64,000 nt of DNA from Methylobacter sp. BlB1 (GCF_015476545.1 NZ_JADMKV010000013.1:1-64000); one strand, 5' to 3'. Counted from the first letter of the stretch, positions 17,470 through 31,874 are shown. Notes: generated from the letters alone by a model not told the origin. Translations and numbers: made by a program.

Positions 17470-18297
17470 ATGAAAACACAAAAAATAGGTTTTATCGGCG
17501 GCGGCAATATGGCGTCCAGTCTGATGAGTGGACTGATTGCCAGCGGCCATTCCCCGCAGCAGCTTTGGGTGTCGGATATCAACAAGGACCAATTGGCTTC
17601 TCTGGCGGCCAACCTGCAAGTCAATATAGCGCCAGACAACGAGACCGTCATTCAGGAAGCGGAAGTCGTTGTGCTGGCCGTCAAGCCGCAGGTGCTGCGC
17701 CAGGTGGCCGAAAGCGTGGCTGCCCTGATTCAGCACAAGAAACCTCTGGTCGTATCCATTGCGGCCGGCATCACTCAGGCTAGCCTCAGTTCATGGCTGG
17801 GCGCCGATACGGCCATCGTCCGCTGCATGCCCAATACGCCGGCTCTGGTCTTGACCGGCGCTACAGGGCTGCATGCCAACCGTAATGTCACTGCGGCGCA
17901 GCGGGATCTGGCCGAAAACATCATGCGTTCGGTCGGCATTTCGCTATGGGTTGACGATGAAAGCGATTTGGATGCCGTAACTGCCGTTTCAGGCAGCGGT
18001 CCCGCCTATTACTTTCTGCTTATGGAGGCTATGGAAAAAGCCGCCGTGGAATTGGGGCTGGATAAACACACCGCGCGCCTGCTGGTTCAGCAAACGGCAT
18101 TGGGCGCCGCCAAAATAGCCCTGGAATCGTCCGAATCGCCGGAACAGTTGCGCAAGCGCGTGACGTCGCCGGGCGGCACTACGCAGCGTGCCATAGAAAC
18201 GTTTGAGCAGGGCGGATTCACCGAACTGGTTTCAAAGGCCATGCATGCCGCAAGGGACCGCTCTATCGAAATGTCTAAACCAATGGAGAACAGTTGA
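17470..18297 (+). CDS. proC: pyrroline-5-carboxylate reductase
   Basis: Last enzyme of proline synthesis, reducing pyrroline-5-carboxylate with NAD(P)H. The 275-residue protein has the N-terminal dinucleotide motif GFIGGGNMASSL, VVLAVKPQVL, RCMPNTPALV, and the C-terminal dimerisation signature with AVSGSGPAYYF and TSPGGTTQRAIETFE. It overlaps yggT by four bases (ATGA). In many relatives yggS directly precedes proC; here yggS is about 12 kb away next to pilT. Confidence 0.97.
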   Translation: MKTQKIGFIGGGNMASSLMSGLIASGHSPQQLWVSDINKDQLASLAANLQVNIAPDNETVIQEAEVVVLAVKPQVLRQVAESVAALIQHKKPLVVSIAAGITQASLSSWLGADTAIVRCMPNTPALVLTGATGLHANRNVTAAQRDLAENIMRSVGISLWVDDESDLDAVTAVSGSGPAYYFLLMEAMEKAAVELGLDKHTARLLVQQTALGAAKIALESSESPEQLRKRVTSPGGTTQRAIETFEQGGFTELVSKAMHAARDRSIEMSKPMENS

Positions 18298-18872
18298 TGG
18301 ACTCTACTTATGTAACCAACCCGGCTATTTTTATCATCGATACGCTGTTTTCCCTGTATATCCTGGCGGTCATGCTGCGTTTTCTGCTGCAGTGGTGCGG
18401 CGCCGAATTTTACAACCCGATCTCCCAGTTTCTGGTCAAGGCGACGCATCCGCCTCTGAGGATATTGCGCCGCTTTGTGCCGCCTATCGGCAAAATCGAT
18501 ACCTCGTCGCTGGTGCTGGTGCTGGCGCTGCAGATGCTGGCCGATTTCTCCATATTGATGCTGAAAGGCGTATCGATCGGCATCGGCGCATTGACGATAT
18601 TGTCGATGACGCAGTTGGTTTCGCTACTGATCAATATCTTCATCTTCGCCGTGTTTGCCAGAGCCCTGCTCAGCTGGCTGAATCCGGGCACGTTCAATGC
18701 AGCTGCCTCCATCCTGTACAGTCTGACTGAGCCTTTGCTCAATGTCTGCCGCCGCTTTATTCCCGACCTGGGCGGTATCGATCTGTCGCCGCTGGTCGCG
18801 CTGCTGTTGCTACAACTGGCAAAAATGCTTATTTTGCCGCCGTTGCAGGAATTGGCCAGTTTGATCGGATGA
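18294..18872 (+). CDS. yggT: YggT family membrane protein
   Basis: A 192-residue protein with two copies of the YggT unit, each a pair of hydrophobic helices. The repeats share the pattern LRFLLQWCG...NPISQFLVKATHPPLRILRRFVPP and LLSWLNPG...LYSLTEPLLNVCRRFIPD. The molecular role is unsettled; links to osmotic or membrane functions are reported for the family. It overlaps proC and yggU by four bases each, so it is probably translationally coupled. Confidence 0.92.
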   Translation: MMDSTYVTNPAIFIIDTLFSLYILAVMLRFLLQWCGAEFYNPISQFLVKATHPPLRILRRFVPPIGKIDTSSLVLVLALQMLADFSILMLKGVSIGIGALTILSMTQLVSLLINIFIFAVFARALLSWLNPGTFNAAASILYSLTEPLLNVCRRFIPDLGGIDLSPLVALLLLQLAKMLILPPLQELASLIG

Positions 18873-19174
18873 ACTGGTATTTCTATGAACAGGGCGTTTT
18901 GACCCTGAATCTCCATGTTCAACCTAAAGCCAGCAAGGACGAATGGGCGGGGTTGCACGGTGACCGGCTAAAGCTGCGAATCAAGGCCCCGCCGATTGAC
19001 GGCAGGGCCAATCAGCATTTGCTCAAATTCATAGCAGGCGAATTTGGCGTCAGCAAATCCGCCTGCACGCTCATATCGGGCGAATCGGGCCGGGAAAAGC
19101 GCGTTGCCATTGACTCGCCGCGTAAATTGCCTGATTTGCCCGAACCGTTGCGGTTTGATATCTCGTTAAGCTAA
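18869..19174 (+). CDS. yggU: YggU/DUF167 family protein
   Basis: A 101-residue small alpha/beta protein of the DUF167 family with the usual signature LNLHVQPKASKDEWAG, LKLRIKAPPIDGRAN and a final GRTR-like turn (SGESGREKRV). Its function is not known. It is the last gene of proC-yggT-yggU. Confidence 0.92.
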   Translation: MNWYFYEQGVLTLNLHVQPKASKDEWAGLHGDRLKLRIKAPPIDGRANQHLLKFIAGEFGVSKSACTLISGESGREKRVAIDSPRKLPDLPEPLRFDISLS

Positions 19175-19252
19175 AGCCCGGCTCGGGCAAAGCCATGGAT
19201 ATCTGCTATCTTTACTTTGTGTTTCAACTCCGTAAAGATCGTCGATGAATCT

Positions 19253-23639
<4,387 letters not shown>

Positions 23640-23663
23640 TTTTTGATCTCTACTAAAAAGCGA

Positions 23664-24122
23664 CTAATGACGGCCCGTATGGCCAAACCCGCCGGCGCCT
23701 CGGGCGCTTTCGTCAAATTCAACGACCTGTTCAAACGACACCTGGGCGACCGGCACAAAAACCATTTGCGCAATGCGCTCGCCGATGTTGATGGTGAAAG
23801 CCGTATCGCCGCGGTTCCAGCATGATATGAAAACCTGGCCCTGGTAGTCGGAATCGATCAGCCCGACCAGATTGCCCAGCACAATGCCGTGTTTGTGCCC
23901 CAGGCCAGAGCGCGGCAATAAAACCGCCGCCAGTTGATGATCATCGATATGGATGGCCAGTCCGGTCGGAATCAGCACGGTTTCGCCGGGCTTTAATTCG
24001 ACCGGCCCGTCCAGGCAGGCGCGCAAGTCCAGGCCGGCCGATCCTGCCGTTGCATAGTCCGGCAAAGGAATTTCTTTGCCCAGGCGATCATCCAGAATTT
24101 TAAGCTGTATTTTTTTCATCAC
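23664..24122 (-). CDS. dut: deoxyuridine 5'-triphosphate nucleotidohydrolase
   Basis: Trimeric dUTPase, hydrolysing dUTP to dUMP to keep uracil out of DNA. The five family motifs are present in 152 residues: [43 protein letters not shown] and the C-terminal glycine-rich [12 protein letters not shown]. Its start lies 23 bases inside the end of coaBC. Confidence 0.97.
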   Translation of the reverse strand: MMKKIQLKILDDRLGKEIPLPDYATAGSAGLDLRACLDGPVELKPGETVLIPTGLAIHIDDHQLAAVLLPRSGLGHKHGIVLGNLVGLIDSDYQGQVFISCWNRGDTAFTINIGERIAQMVFVPVAQVSFEQVVEFDESARGAGGFGHTGRH

Positions 24123-25326
24123 ATCTCTTTGCGATTAAGCTGATTAATTGTTCCGCCAGATGAGTTTTATCCGTCATGGCCAGGGTTTGCTGACCCGTTG
24201 CCCAGAAAACCTGTAAGGCGTTCTGTTCGCTGTCGAAGCCGCCTTGATCGCGGCCCACCCAGTTTGCTGCGATCATGTCGAGTTTCTTGGCGGCCAGCTT
24301 GCCGAGCGCATAGGATTCAAGGTCATGGGTTTCGGCGGCAAAGCCGACTGTGAACGGCCGGTTAGGCAACTGTGCGACTTCGGCCAGAATATCGCGGGTT
24401 TTTTGCAGCGTTATTATCGTCTGCTCGTCCTGTTTCTTGATTTTTTCAGGCTGCACTGTGGCAGGCGTGTAATCGGCGACGGCCGCTGCTCCAATGTAAA
24501 TATCATGCGTCTCGGCTCTGGAAATGACAGCCTCGTACATTTGCGCCGCCGTTTCCACCTTGACCACGTCGGCGTCGGCTGGCGGCGTCAGGGCAACCGG
24601 TCCGCTGACCAGCGTCACCCGAGCGCCGGCTTTGAGCGCCGCGCGGGCCAACGCATAGCCCATCTTGCCGGAGCTGCGGTTGGTGATGTAGCGCACCGGG
24701 TCAAGCGGCTCGCGCGTGGGGCCGGCGCTGATCAGGATTTTCTTGCCATGCAAATGCTGACCTGTAGGTTCGGCCCATAAACGCTCACAGATTTCAGCCG
24801 GTTCGGACAGGCGGCCGAAGCCGGTTTCGCCGCAGGCCTGTTCGCCCTGGCCGGGGCCAATTATCGTTGCGCCATAGGCGATGAGTCTTTGGATGTTTTC
24901 CTGCGTGACGGGCTTGTGCCACATAGCCTGGTTCATGGCCGGCGCGATATAAATGGGGCAGGTGGCGGCAAGGCAGAGCGTCGACAGCAAGTCGTCAGCC
25001 AGACCGTGGCTCAACTTGGCGATTGTATCCGCCGTTGCCGGAGCGATAACGATCTTGTCGGCCCAGCGCGCTAGATTGATATGACCCATGGCATTTTCCG
25101 CTTCGGCGTCGAGCAGTTCGGTATGCACGGGATTGCCGGACAGCGCCTGAAACGTCAAAGGGCTGATAAACTGCATGGCGGAACGCGTCATGACTACACG
25201 CACATCGGCGCCTTTTTTACGCAGCAATCTGACCAGTTCAGCCGACTTATAAGCGGCGATGCCGCCGCAGACAGCCAATAAAATATGCGTGTTAATGGGA
25301 AGCACCTGGAAAATTAATAAACGCAT
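24100..25326 (-). CDS. coaBC: bifunctional phosphopantothenoylcysteine decarboxylase/phosphopantothenate-cysteine ligase
   Basis: Coenzyme A synthesis, steps two and three. The N-terminal flavoprotein CoaC domain shows [33 protein letters not shown] and [16 protein letters not shown]. The C-terminal CoaB domain shows [29 protein letters not shown] and GFAAETHD. The start is uncertain: ATG 25326 gives [17 protein letters not shown], and an internal GTG seven codons later is possible. It diverges from radC. Confidence 0.95.
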   Translation of the reverse strand: MRLLIFQVLPINTHILLAVCGGIAAYKSAELVRLLRKKGADVRVVMTRSAMQFISPLTFQALSGNPVHTELLDAEAENAMGHINLARWADKIVIAPATADTIAKLSHGLADDLLSTLCLAATCPIYIAPAMNQAMWHKPVTQENIQRLIAYGATIIGPGQGEQACGETGFGRLSEPAEICERLWAEPTGQHLHGKKILISAGPTREPLDPVRYITNRSSGKMGYALARAALKAGARVTLVSGPVALTPPADADVVKVETAAQMYEAVISRAETHDIYIGAAAVADYTPATVQPEKIKKQDEQTIITLQKTRDILAEVAQLPNRPFTVGFAAETHDLESYALGKLAAKKLDMIAANWVGRDQGGFDSEQNALQVFWATGQQTLAMTDKTHLAEQLISLIAKRCDEKNTA

Positions 25327-25389
25327 TATTATGGCAAGTCTGGAAAAATTCTTCTATGCTTAAATTCTCATCAGCATAAGGAGATACCT

Positions 25390-26064
25390 ATGGCTATCAA
25401 GGACTGGCCTGCCGAAGAGCGGCCCCGGGAAAAACTGTTGCAACGCGGTTCGGAAGCGTTAACCGACGCGGAACTGCTGGCCATTTTTTTGCGTACCGGC
25501 ACGCCGGGCAAATCGGCCGTCGATCTGGCCCGGGAATTATTGACCGACTTCGGTTCGCTGCAGGCGCTGCTGGATGCCGATTTATCGCGCTTCTGCCAGG
25601 GCAATGGTCTGGGAAGCGCAAAATACGCACAGCTTCAGGCCGTGCTGGAGATGGCCCGGCGTCATTTCAAGGAAATCCTGCAGCGTGGCAATGCGCTGAC
25701 CAGCCCGGATATTACCCGAGCCTATCTGAGTGCGCATTTGCGCGGCTACAGCTATGAAGTGTTCGCTTGTTTGTTCCTGGATAATCAGCACCGGGTCATA
25801 AAGCTCGACGAACTGTTCAGGGGCACCATTGACAGTGCCAGCGTTTATCCCAGGGAAGTGGCCAAGCAGGCGCTGCATCACAATGCCGCGGCAGTCATCT
25901 TCGCTCACAACCATCCTTCCGGCATTTCCGAGCCCAGCCAGGCTGACAGACAGATTACCGAGAAGCTCAAGCAGGCTTTGGCTTTGTTTGATATCCGCGT
26001 GCTGGACCACTTCATTATCGGGGACGGGCAGCCGTACTCGTTTGCCGAGCACGGGCTGCTGTAG
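25390..26064 (+). CDS. radC: RadC family JAB/MPN-domain protein
   Basis: A 224-residue UPF0758/RadC protein. The N-terminus has a helix-hairpin-helix-like part ([27 protein letters not shown]). The C-terminal JAB1/MPN metalloprotease-like domain has [25 protein letters not shown] with the zinc ligands His-x-His and Asp, preceded by the conserved Glu in [10 protein letters not shown]. The historic DNA-repair assignment is disputed. It diverges from coaBC, as in many gammaproteobacteria. Confidence 0.94.
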   Translation: MAIKDWPAEERPREKLLQRGSEALTDAELLAIFLRTGTPGKSAVDLARELLTDFGSLQALLDADLSRFCQGNGLGSAKYAQLQAVLEMARRHFKEILQRGNALTSPDITRAYLSAHLRGYSYEVFACLFLDNQHRVIKLDELFRGTIDSASVYPREVAKQALHHNAAAVIFAHNHPSGISEPSQADRQITEKLKQALALFDIRVLDHFIIGDGQPYSFAEHGLL

Positions 26065-26067
26065 GGA

Positions 26068-26961
26068 TTAACCTTGCGTTAACCGAGCTTCCGCTTCTCG
26101 GTATTTGGCCGCGCAAAACTCGGCCACTTCGGCCGGCAGGGATGGGCCCGGCGCCGTTTTATCCCAGTCCAGCGTCTCGAGGTAATCGCGCACATATTGC
26201 TTGTCGAAGCTGGGCGGGCTGATGCCTACCTGATATTCATCGGCAGGCCAGAAGCGCGATGAATCGGGCGTCAAGGCTTCGTCAATCAGATGCAGGACGC
26301 CGTTCTCGTCGAGGCCGAATTCGAATTTGGTATCGGCGATAATGATGCCGCGTTCCTTGGCATAGGCGGCCGCTTCCGTATATAGCTGCAAGCTGGCGTC
26401 TCGCACTTTTTCAGCTATGTCCTGGCCCATCAGCTCCACGGCTTTTTCAAACGAAATGTTCTCGTCATGTTCATGGACGCCGGCTTTGGTCGATGGCGTA
26501 AAGATGGCTTCCGGCAATTGCTGGGCCTGCTTTAAGCCTTCCGGCAGCCGAATGCCGCAGACCGCGCCCGATTTCTGGTAATCCTTCCAGCCGGAGCCGA
26601 TCAGATAGCCGCGCACGATGGCCTCGACCGGCAGCGGCTTCATCTTTTTCACGACCACCGCGCGGCCTTCGACTTGCGCGCGCTCGGCCGGATCGGCAAT
26701 GACCTGTTCCAGCGGGATATCAGCCAGATGATTCGGCAGGATATGGCTCAATTTGGCAAACCAGAAATTGGAAACGCGCGTCAGGACGCGGCCTTTGCCG
26801 GGGATCGGATCGGGCAGGATCACATCGAATGCGGATAGCCGGTCTGTCGTTACGATCAGCATGTGCTTGTCATCAATGTCGTAAATATCGCGGACCTTGC
26901 CGCGCGCGCGCAGTTTTAAAGAAGACAGTGATGATTCGTAAAGAGCTGCCGGAGCATTCAT
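26068..26961 (-). CDS. purC: phosphoribosylaminoimidazole-succinocarboxamide synthase
   Basis: SAICAR synthetase of purine synthesis, in the longer form of about 300 residues. Diagnostic segments are [92 protein letters not shown] and [17 protein letters not shown]. It is a single gene, convergent with radC (3-base gap) and divergent from djlA. Confidence 0.97.
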   Translation of the reverse strand: MNAPAALYESSLSSLKLRARGKVRDIYDIDDKHMLIVTTDRLSAFDVILPDPIPGKGRVLTRVSNFWFAKLSHILPNHLADIPLEQVIADPAERAQVEGRAVVVKKMKPLPVEAIVRGYLIGSGWKDYQKSGAVCGIRLPEGLKQAQQLPEAIFTPSTKAGVHEHDENISFEKAVELMGQDIAEKVRDASLQLYTEAAAYAKERGIIIADTKFEFGLDENGVLHLIDEALTPDSSRFWPADEYQVGISPPSFDKQYVRDYLETLDWDKTAPGPSLPAEVAEFCAAKYREAEARLTQG

Positions 26962-27035
26962 AAGACCTCGCTAAACGTTCAAAAGGAAAATATGGTAATT
27001 TTATCATTGTTTTGTATTGAACAGGATTGATATAA

Positions 27036-27842
27036 ATGGCTTGGTTAGGCAAATTTCTAGGCGGTGCGTTCGGATTCCTGTTCGGCGGGCCTTTGGGGGC
27101 GATGTTGGGCGCTTCCGTCGGCCATCAGTTTGATGAAGGTTTTGCCGATATCGGAAGCAGCGAACTGTTCGGCGACGGGGACCAGCAACGCGTGCAAATG
27201 GCGTTTTTTACCACGACTTTTTCGGTTATGGGCCATATCGCCAAGTCCGATGGCCGCATCACGCCGGAAGAAATAGCCCTGGCCAATCGCATCATGGATC
27301 AGATGGGGATTTCAGGCGACCTGCGCACGACTGCGATCAATCTGTTCCGGCAGGGCAAGCAGCCCGGTTTTCCGCTCGATGAGGTGCTGGCGCAATTTCG
27401 CAGGGAATGCCATTGGCGAACCGATCTTATCCGCATATTTGTCGAAATCCAGTTGCAGGCGGCTGTTGCCGATGGCGCGCTTAATGATTACGAAGAGCGG
27501 CTGCTCCTGCATATCTGTGCGCAGCTGCGCGTTTCGCGTTTTGACTATGAGCGCATGAAAATACAGCTGCAGGTCCAGTACCGTTTCTACGGCCAGGGCC
27601 GGCAGCATCAAAAGGCCAGGCAGCAATCCAGCCTGCAGGACGCTTATGAAGTGCTGGGCTTGACGCCGGCGGCCAGCGATGCCGAGGTTAAAAGAGCCTA
27701 CCGGCGTCTGATCAGCCAGCATCATCCCGACAAACTGGTCGCCAAAGGCCTGCCGGAAGAAATGATGACCATCGCCAAGGAAAAAACCCAGCAGATCAGG
27801 AAGGCTTACGAGACGATTCAGAAATCGGGCAGAAAGATCTGA
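27036..27842 (+). CDS. djlA: DnaJ-like co-chaperone DjlA
   Basis: A 268-residue protein of DjlA type. It has a short glycine-rich hydrophobic N-terminus (WLGKFLGGAFGFLFGGPLGAMLGASVGH) that could insert into the inner membrane. A TerB-like helical domain follows (FFTTTFSVMGHIAKSDGRITPEEI). The C-terminal J domain (DAYEVLGLTPAASDAEVKRAYRRL) carries the HPD motif in QHHPDKLVAKGLP. It stimulates DnaK at the membrane. It stands alone, between purC and pilU. Confidence 0.93.
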   Translation: MAWLGKFLGGAFGFLFGGPLGAMLGASVGHQFDEGFADIGSSELFGDGDQQRVQMAFFTTTFSVMGHIAKSDGRITPEEIALANRIMDQMGISGDLRTTAINLFRQGKQPGFPLDEVLAQFRRECHWRTDLIRIFVEIQLQAAVADGALNDYEERLLLHICAQLRVSRFDYERMKIQLQVQYRFYGQGRQHQKARQQSSLQDAYEVLGLTPAASDAEVKRAYRRLISQHHPDKLVAKGLPEEMMTIAKEKTQQIRKAYETIQKSGRKI

Positions 27843-27891
27843 CAGCGGCAAAGAGCAACCCGGCAGATTTCTCCTCGCCAAAAACGCGGGC

Positions 27892-29025
27892 TTAAAAAAT
27901 CGTGCCCTTATCGTCATCGGTTTCTGTCAATACCATACTGTTATCATCGAAAGTGCCGGAACTGTCAGCGCCCAGCTTGATCATCAGGCGGACTTCGTTT
28001 CTGGAATCGGCCGAGTTGAGGGCATCGTCGTAGCTGATCTTGCCGGCAACATACAGGTCGTACAATGCCTGGTCAAACGTCTGCATGCCTTGCTCGCGCG
28101 AGTCTTTCATGAGCTCCTTGAGCTTGTTAATCTCGCCTTTGCGGATGTAATCCTTGGCCAGCGGCGTGTTGATCAAGATCTCGACGGCCGGATAGCGGCC
28201 CTTGCCGTCCGCGCGCTTGATCAGCTGCTGGGCTACGACGCCGCGCAGGTTCAGCGACAAATCCATGAACAATTGATCGTGCATTTCTTCAGGAAAGAAA
28301 TGCAGAATCCGGTCCAGCGCCTGGTTGGCGTTGTTGGCGTGCAGTGTGGACAGGCATAAATGCCCGGTTTCGGCGAAAGTGATCGCATTCTGCATGGTTT
28401 CGCGCGTTCTGATCTCGCCGATCAGGATGACGTCGGGCGCCTGCCGCAGAGTATTTTTTAACGCGACTTCATAGGATTCGGTATCGACGCCGACTTCGCG
28501 CTGGGTGATGATGCAGCCCTGGTGCTGATGTTCGTACTCCATCGGGTCTTCGATCGTGATGATGTGGCCGCTGCTGTTCTGGTTGCGGTATTTGATCAGT
28601 GACGCCAGCGAGGTGGATTTACCGGTGCCGGTCGCGCCGACGAAAATGACCAGGCCGCGTTTTTCCATGATCAGGTCTTTCAAGACGGGCGGCAAATGCA
28701 GGCTTTCGAAATCCGGAATGTCGTTTTCGATGCGCCGGAGCACCATGCCGGCCGCGTCGCGCTGCGTGAAGGCGCTGACCCTGAAACGCGCCAGCCCCGG
28801 CACGCTGATCGCGAACTGGCATTCCTTGGTGTTTTCAAACTCGTCCCTCTGTTTCTGATTCATGATGCTGAGGACGATTCTTAACGACAGCTCTTCCGTC
28901 AACGGCGATTTGGACACTTCCACAAGCGAGCCGTCGACTTTCATGGTCGGCGCCCGGCCAGCCGTAATAAACAAATCGGATGCTTTTTTCTGCACCATCA
29001 GTGCAAGTAGCGCTTTAAAATCCAT
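27892..29025 (-). CDS. pilU: type IV pilus retraction ATPase, PilU-type
   Basis: A 377-residue secretion ATPase with Walker A GATGTGKST, the Asp box, Walker B LIGEIRTRETM and the His box HLCLSTLHANNA. The longer C-terminal tail (SADSRNEVRLMIKLGADSSG...) and the lack of the PilT AIRNLIRE motif (here NTPLAKDYIRKGE) mark it as PilU, the accessory motor that works with PilT. It follows pilT by 9 bases. Confidence 0.94.
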   Translation of the reverse strand: MDFKALLALMVQKKASDLFITAGRAPTMKVDGSLVEVSKSPLTEELSLRIVLSIMNQKQRDEFENTKECQFAISVPGLARFRVSAFTQRDAAGMVLRRIENDIPDFESLHLPPVLKDLIMEKRGLVIFVGATGTGKSTSLASLIKYRNQNSSGHIITIEDPMEYEHQHQGCIITQREVGVDTESYEVALKNTLRQAPDVILIGEIRTRETMQNAITFAETGHLCLSTLHANNANQALDRILHFFPEEMHDQLFMDLSLNLRGVVAQQLIKRADGKGRYPAVEILINTPLAKDYIRKGEINKLKELMKDSREQGMQTFDQALYDLYVAGKISYDDALNSADSRNEVRLMIKLGADSSGTFDDNSMVLTETDDDKGTIF

Positions 29026-29034
29026 GCTGACCTC

Positions 29035-30072
29035 TTAGCGGAACATATCTTTGTTGACGGCTTTGACCATCGCGGTCTTGGCTGTGATCAGGCCCTTGTC
29101 GACCAGTTCTTTCAGGTTCTGATCAAGCGTCTGCATGCCGTCTTTGCGGCCCGTCTGGATGGCCGAATACATTTGCGCGACCTTGGCTTCGCGGATCAGG
29201 TTTCTGATCGCGGGCGTGCCGACCATAATTTCATGTGCGGCAATACGGCCGCCGCCGACTTTCTTGAGCAGGGTCTGCGAAATAACCGCCTGCAGCGATT
29301 CGGACAGCATCGAGCGGATCATGTCTTTTTCGGCGGCCGGAAAGACGTCGATAATACGGTCGATGGTTTTAGCGGCCGAGGAGGTATGCAACGTTCCGAA
29401 TACCAGGTGGCCGGTTTCGGCTGCGGTTAAGGCCAGCCGGATCGTCTCCAGGTCCCGCATCTCACCCACCAGGATAACGTCCGGGTCTTCACGCAGGGCC
29501 GAACGCAATGCTTCATTGAAGCCGTGGGTGTCGCGGTGAACTTCGCGCTGGTTGATCAGGCATTTCTGGCTTTCGTGCACGAATTCGATCGGGTCTTCAA
29601 CGGTCAGGATATGCGCGTAATCATTGATATTGATGTGGTTGATCATGGCCGCCAGCGTCGTCGATTTGCCCGAACCGGTAGGGCCCGTCACCAGAATCAG
29701 GCCGCGCGGTTTGCGCGTCAGTTCCTCAAAAAATTTGGGTGCCTTCAGCTCTTCAAGGCTCATGACTTTGGACGGAATCGTTCTGAAAACGCCGGCCGCG
29801 CCGCGCTCCTGATTGAATGCGTTGACACGGAACCTGGCAATACCGGGCAATTCGAAGGAAAAGTCGGTTTCCAGGAATTCTTCATAATCGCGGCGCTGCT
29901 TGTCGTTCATGATGTCATACATCAGCGCATGCACTTCCTTATGCTCCAGAGCGGGAATATTGATGCGGCGGATATCGCCATCGACCCTGATCATGGGCGG
30001 CAGGCCGGCGGACAAATGCAAATCCGACGCGTTGTTTTTAACTGAAAAGGCCAATAACTCGGCAATATCCAT
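29035..30072 (-). CDS. pilT: type IV pilus twitching motility ATPase PilT
   Basis: The main pilus retraction motor, a hexameric ATPase of 345 residues. It has Walker A GPTGSGKSTT, the Asp box, Walker B LVGEMRDLETI, the His box HLVFGTLHTSSAAKTIDRI and the retraction-linked AIRNLIREAK motif. No other pilus genes are in the window. It is divergent from yggS, as in pseudomonads. Confidence 0.97.
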   Translation of the reverse strand: MDIAELLAFSVKNNASDLHLSAGLPPMIRVDGDIRRINIPALEHKEVHALMYDIMNDKQRRDYEEFLETDFSFELPGIARFRVNAFNQERGAAGVFRTIPSKVMSLEELKAPKFFEELTRKPRGLILVTGPTGSGKSTTLAAMINHININDYAHILTVEDPIEFVHESQKCLINQREVHRDTHGFNEALRSALREDPDVILVGEMRDLETIRLALTAAETGHLVFGTLHTSSAAKTIDRIIDVFPAAEKDMIRSMLSESLQAVISQTLLKKVGGGRIAAHEIMVGTPAIRNLIREAKVAQMYSAIQTGRKDGMQTLDQNLKELVDKGLITAKTAMVKAVNKDMFR

Positions 30073-30185
30073 AATATCCTCTTGAAGCGTTTAAAAAATC
30101 ATCTCTATACCATAGTTCAAGTCTTTGCTTTTTTGAAGGCGTATTGTTTAATAATCGGCAACGTAGCTTAAATATTGCACAGATT

Positions 30186-30869
30186 ATGATAGCCGAGCGA
30201 CTCAAACAGATAAGGGACCAGATCAGCAAGGCTGAACAGGCCTACAACCGCAAACCGGGATCGGTTTTATTGCTGGCGGTCAGCAAGACCAAGCCGGCCG
30301 GCGATATTGCTAGCGCCTACAGGGCGGACCAGCGTCATTTTGGGGAAAGTTATCTTCAGGAAGCGCTGAAGAAACAGCAGGAACTCGGCGCTTTTGACAT
30401 TACCTGGCATTTTATCGGCCCCATCCAGTCCAATAAAACCAAACCCATAGCGGCGCATTTCGACTGGGTCCACAGCGTTGATAAGTTGAAAATCGCACAG
30501 CGGTTGAGCGAGCAGCGTCCGGCTCATCTGCCGCCGCTCAATATTTGCCTGCAGGTCAACATCAGCGGCGAGGCTAGCAAGTCTGGCATCACTCTGGCCG
30601 AGTTGCCGGATATGTGCGAGCAAGTGGCGCAACTGCCGCATTTAAAGTTGCGCGGCGTCATGGCCATTCCTGCGCCCGAGGCCGATTTCGAGCGGCAGCG
30701 CCAGCCCTATAAAGCGCTTTATCAGGCCGTGGCGGCACTCGGCAGGCCTGAGCTGGATACGTTCTCGTTCGGCATGACCGGTGATCTGGAAGCGGCGATT
30801 GCGGAAGGGGCGACGATCGTCAGGATCGGTACGGCATTGTTCGGCGCCCGGGACTATGCTCAAGCATAG
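30186..30869 (+). CDS. yggS: YggS family pyridoxal phosphate homeostasis protein
   Basis: A PLP-binding TIM-barrel protein (PLPBP) of about 227 residues that buffers vitamin B6 and affects amino-acid pools. The PLP lysine is in LLAVSKTKPA. Other family segments are HFGESYLQEAL, WHFIGPIQSNKTK and TFSFGMTGDLEAAIAEGATIVRIGTALFG. The ATG at 30186 (MIAERLKQ) fits relatives; an in-frame ATG at 30144 would add 14 residues. Its end overlaps the M41-like gene on the other strand by 10 bases. Confidence 0.93.
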   Translation: MIAERLKQIRDQISKAEQAYNRKPGSVLLLAVSKTKPAGDIASAYRADQRHFGESYLQEALKKQQELGAFDITWHFIGPIQSNKTKPIAAHFDWVHSVDKLKIAQRLSEQRPAHLPPLNICLQVNISGEASKSGITLAELPDMCEQVAQLPHLKLRGVMAIPAPEADFERQRQPYKALYQAVAALGRPELDTFSFGMTGDLEAAIAEGATIVRIGTALFGARDYAQA

Positions 30870-31543
30870 GCATATCGATTTTGGATAAGGCAGTTGTCCA
30901 GCAATGCCATCACTTCTTCGCAGTCAATGATCGATTTCGGGCTGGCCAGAATATAGTCCGCCAAAGCCATGATGGCCCGCCAGTTTTGCGCATGATGGAC
31001 AAATGCGAAGGCTTTCATGAAAAGCTCGCCGATTTTCTTTTCGCGCAGCGCTTGGTCCGCTATAAAGCATTCGAGATATTCGCCGGCCAGTTCCAGGTCG
31101 GATGTGCCGCCGTAATAGCGCAGCGCATTCAGATTCACCAGATAGGCGTTAATGACTTCATCATCGCGCGAGGCGATGTATCGGGCTTCGGCCAGCGGCC
31201 CAATCAGCAGATTGACAATGTCGGCTTCGAAAGCCTGTTGATAGGCTTGTTTTTGCTCTATAGAGAAATCGTTTGTGGCTTCTTCAATCGAAGACGGCAG
31301 CATATGGATCAAGCGCCCTCCCTCAACTTTGGCCGTGCAATGGGCGTAGGATTCTGATGCGTGCCGGGGAAAATCAGCGGTCGGTTTTTTAATGACAATC
31401 TGAAAAAAAACCGGCGGTAGCGATTTTTGCCGATTGCCTAAATGAATCGCCACGGCGTGTCCTGCTTCATGGATGGCAGTCTGCCGGATCAGTTCTTTGT
31501 AATTGACGTGCTCAATCGCGTGAGAGACTTCACTGCGTTTCAT
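30860..31543 (-). CDS. stand-alone M41 (FtsH-like) zinc peptidase-like protein
   Basis: A 227-residue soluble protein with no AAA domain and no membrane segment. It carries the zinc motif HEAGH (residues 25-29) in RQTAIHEAGHAVAIH. GPLAEARYI (about 115-123) follows at the place of the GRAAEE helix of FtsH. GGTSDLELA (145-153) corresponds to FtsH's GASND segment, whose Asp is the third zinc ligand. The start is fixed by a strong GGAGG at 31549-31553, six bases before the ATG at 31543. An in-frame ATG at 31555 would put this site inside the coding region. The substrate and partner are unknown. A proteolytic function is inferred from the motif alone. Confidence 0.75.
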   Translation of the reverse strand: MKRSEVSHAIEHVNYKELIRQTAIHEAGHAVAIHLGNRQKSLPPVFFQIVIKKPTADFPRHASESYAHCTAKVEGGRLIHMLPSSIEEATNDFSIEQKQAYQQAFEADIVNLLIGPLAEARYIASRDDEVINAYLVNLNALRYYGGTSDLELAGEYLECFIADQALREKKIGELFMKAFAFVHHAQNWRAIMALADYILASPKSIIDCEEVMALLDNCLIQNRYAYA

Positions 31544-31548
31544 AACAA

Positions 31549-31553
31549 CCTCC
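31549..31553 (-). promoter_or_regulatory. ribosome binding site that fixes the start of the M41-like gene
   Basis: GGAGG on the minus strand, with six bases to the ATG at 31543. It lies inside the four-codon extension that the upstream ATG at 31555 would give, so the downstream ATG is favoured. Confidence 0.75.
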
Positions 31554-31713
31554 ATTTATTAAAAAAAATGCGGACGATCCAGGCTGCCCGCATTATTGTG
31601 AGGAAGGATAAGTAACTCTACTGTTGAGTACAGGTAAGAGTCGGGAAAAGTCTAACGACTTGAATTGGTCTTGTCGTGAGTCAAATTGCCGCGCGACAAT
31701 ATGCCGCTCAATT

Positions 31714-31729
31714 TGGCATGGAATCTGCA
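31714..31729 (+). promoter_or_regulatory. sigma-54-like promoter element
   Basis: TGGCATGGAATCTGCA matches the -24/-12 pattern (TGGCAC-N5-TTGCA) with GG and GC exactly ten bases apart and only minor deviations. It reads toward the tetR gene 170 bases downstream. A single match of this length can arise by chance. Confidence 0.35.
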
Positions 31730-31874
31730 ATAATTGTTGGATTTGCCCGATGCCAAGTCATTGATAATCAGGGCTTGCGCCGATTGTTTTGACACATTTC
31801 AGCTTTTTATGCGGCATATTGCACAGGCAAATAGGGCATATCGCGCATTAGAAAAAAATATATTTTGACGATTG

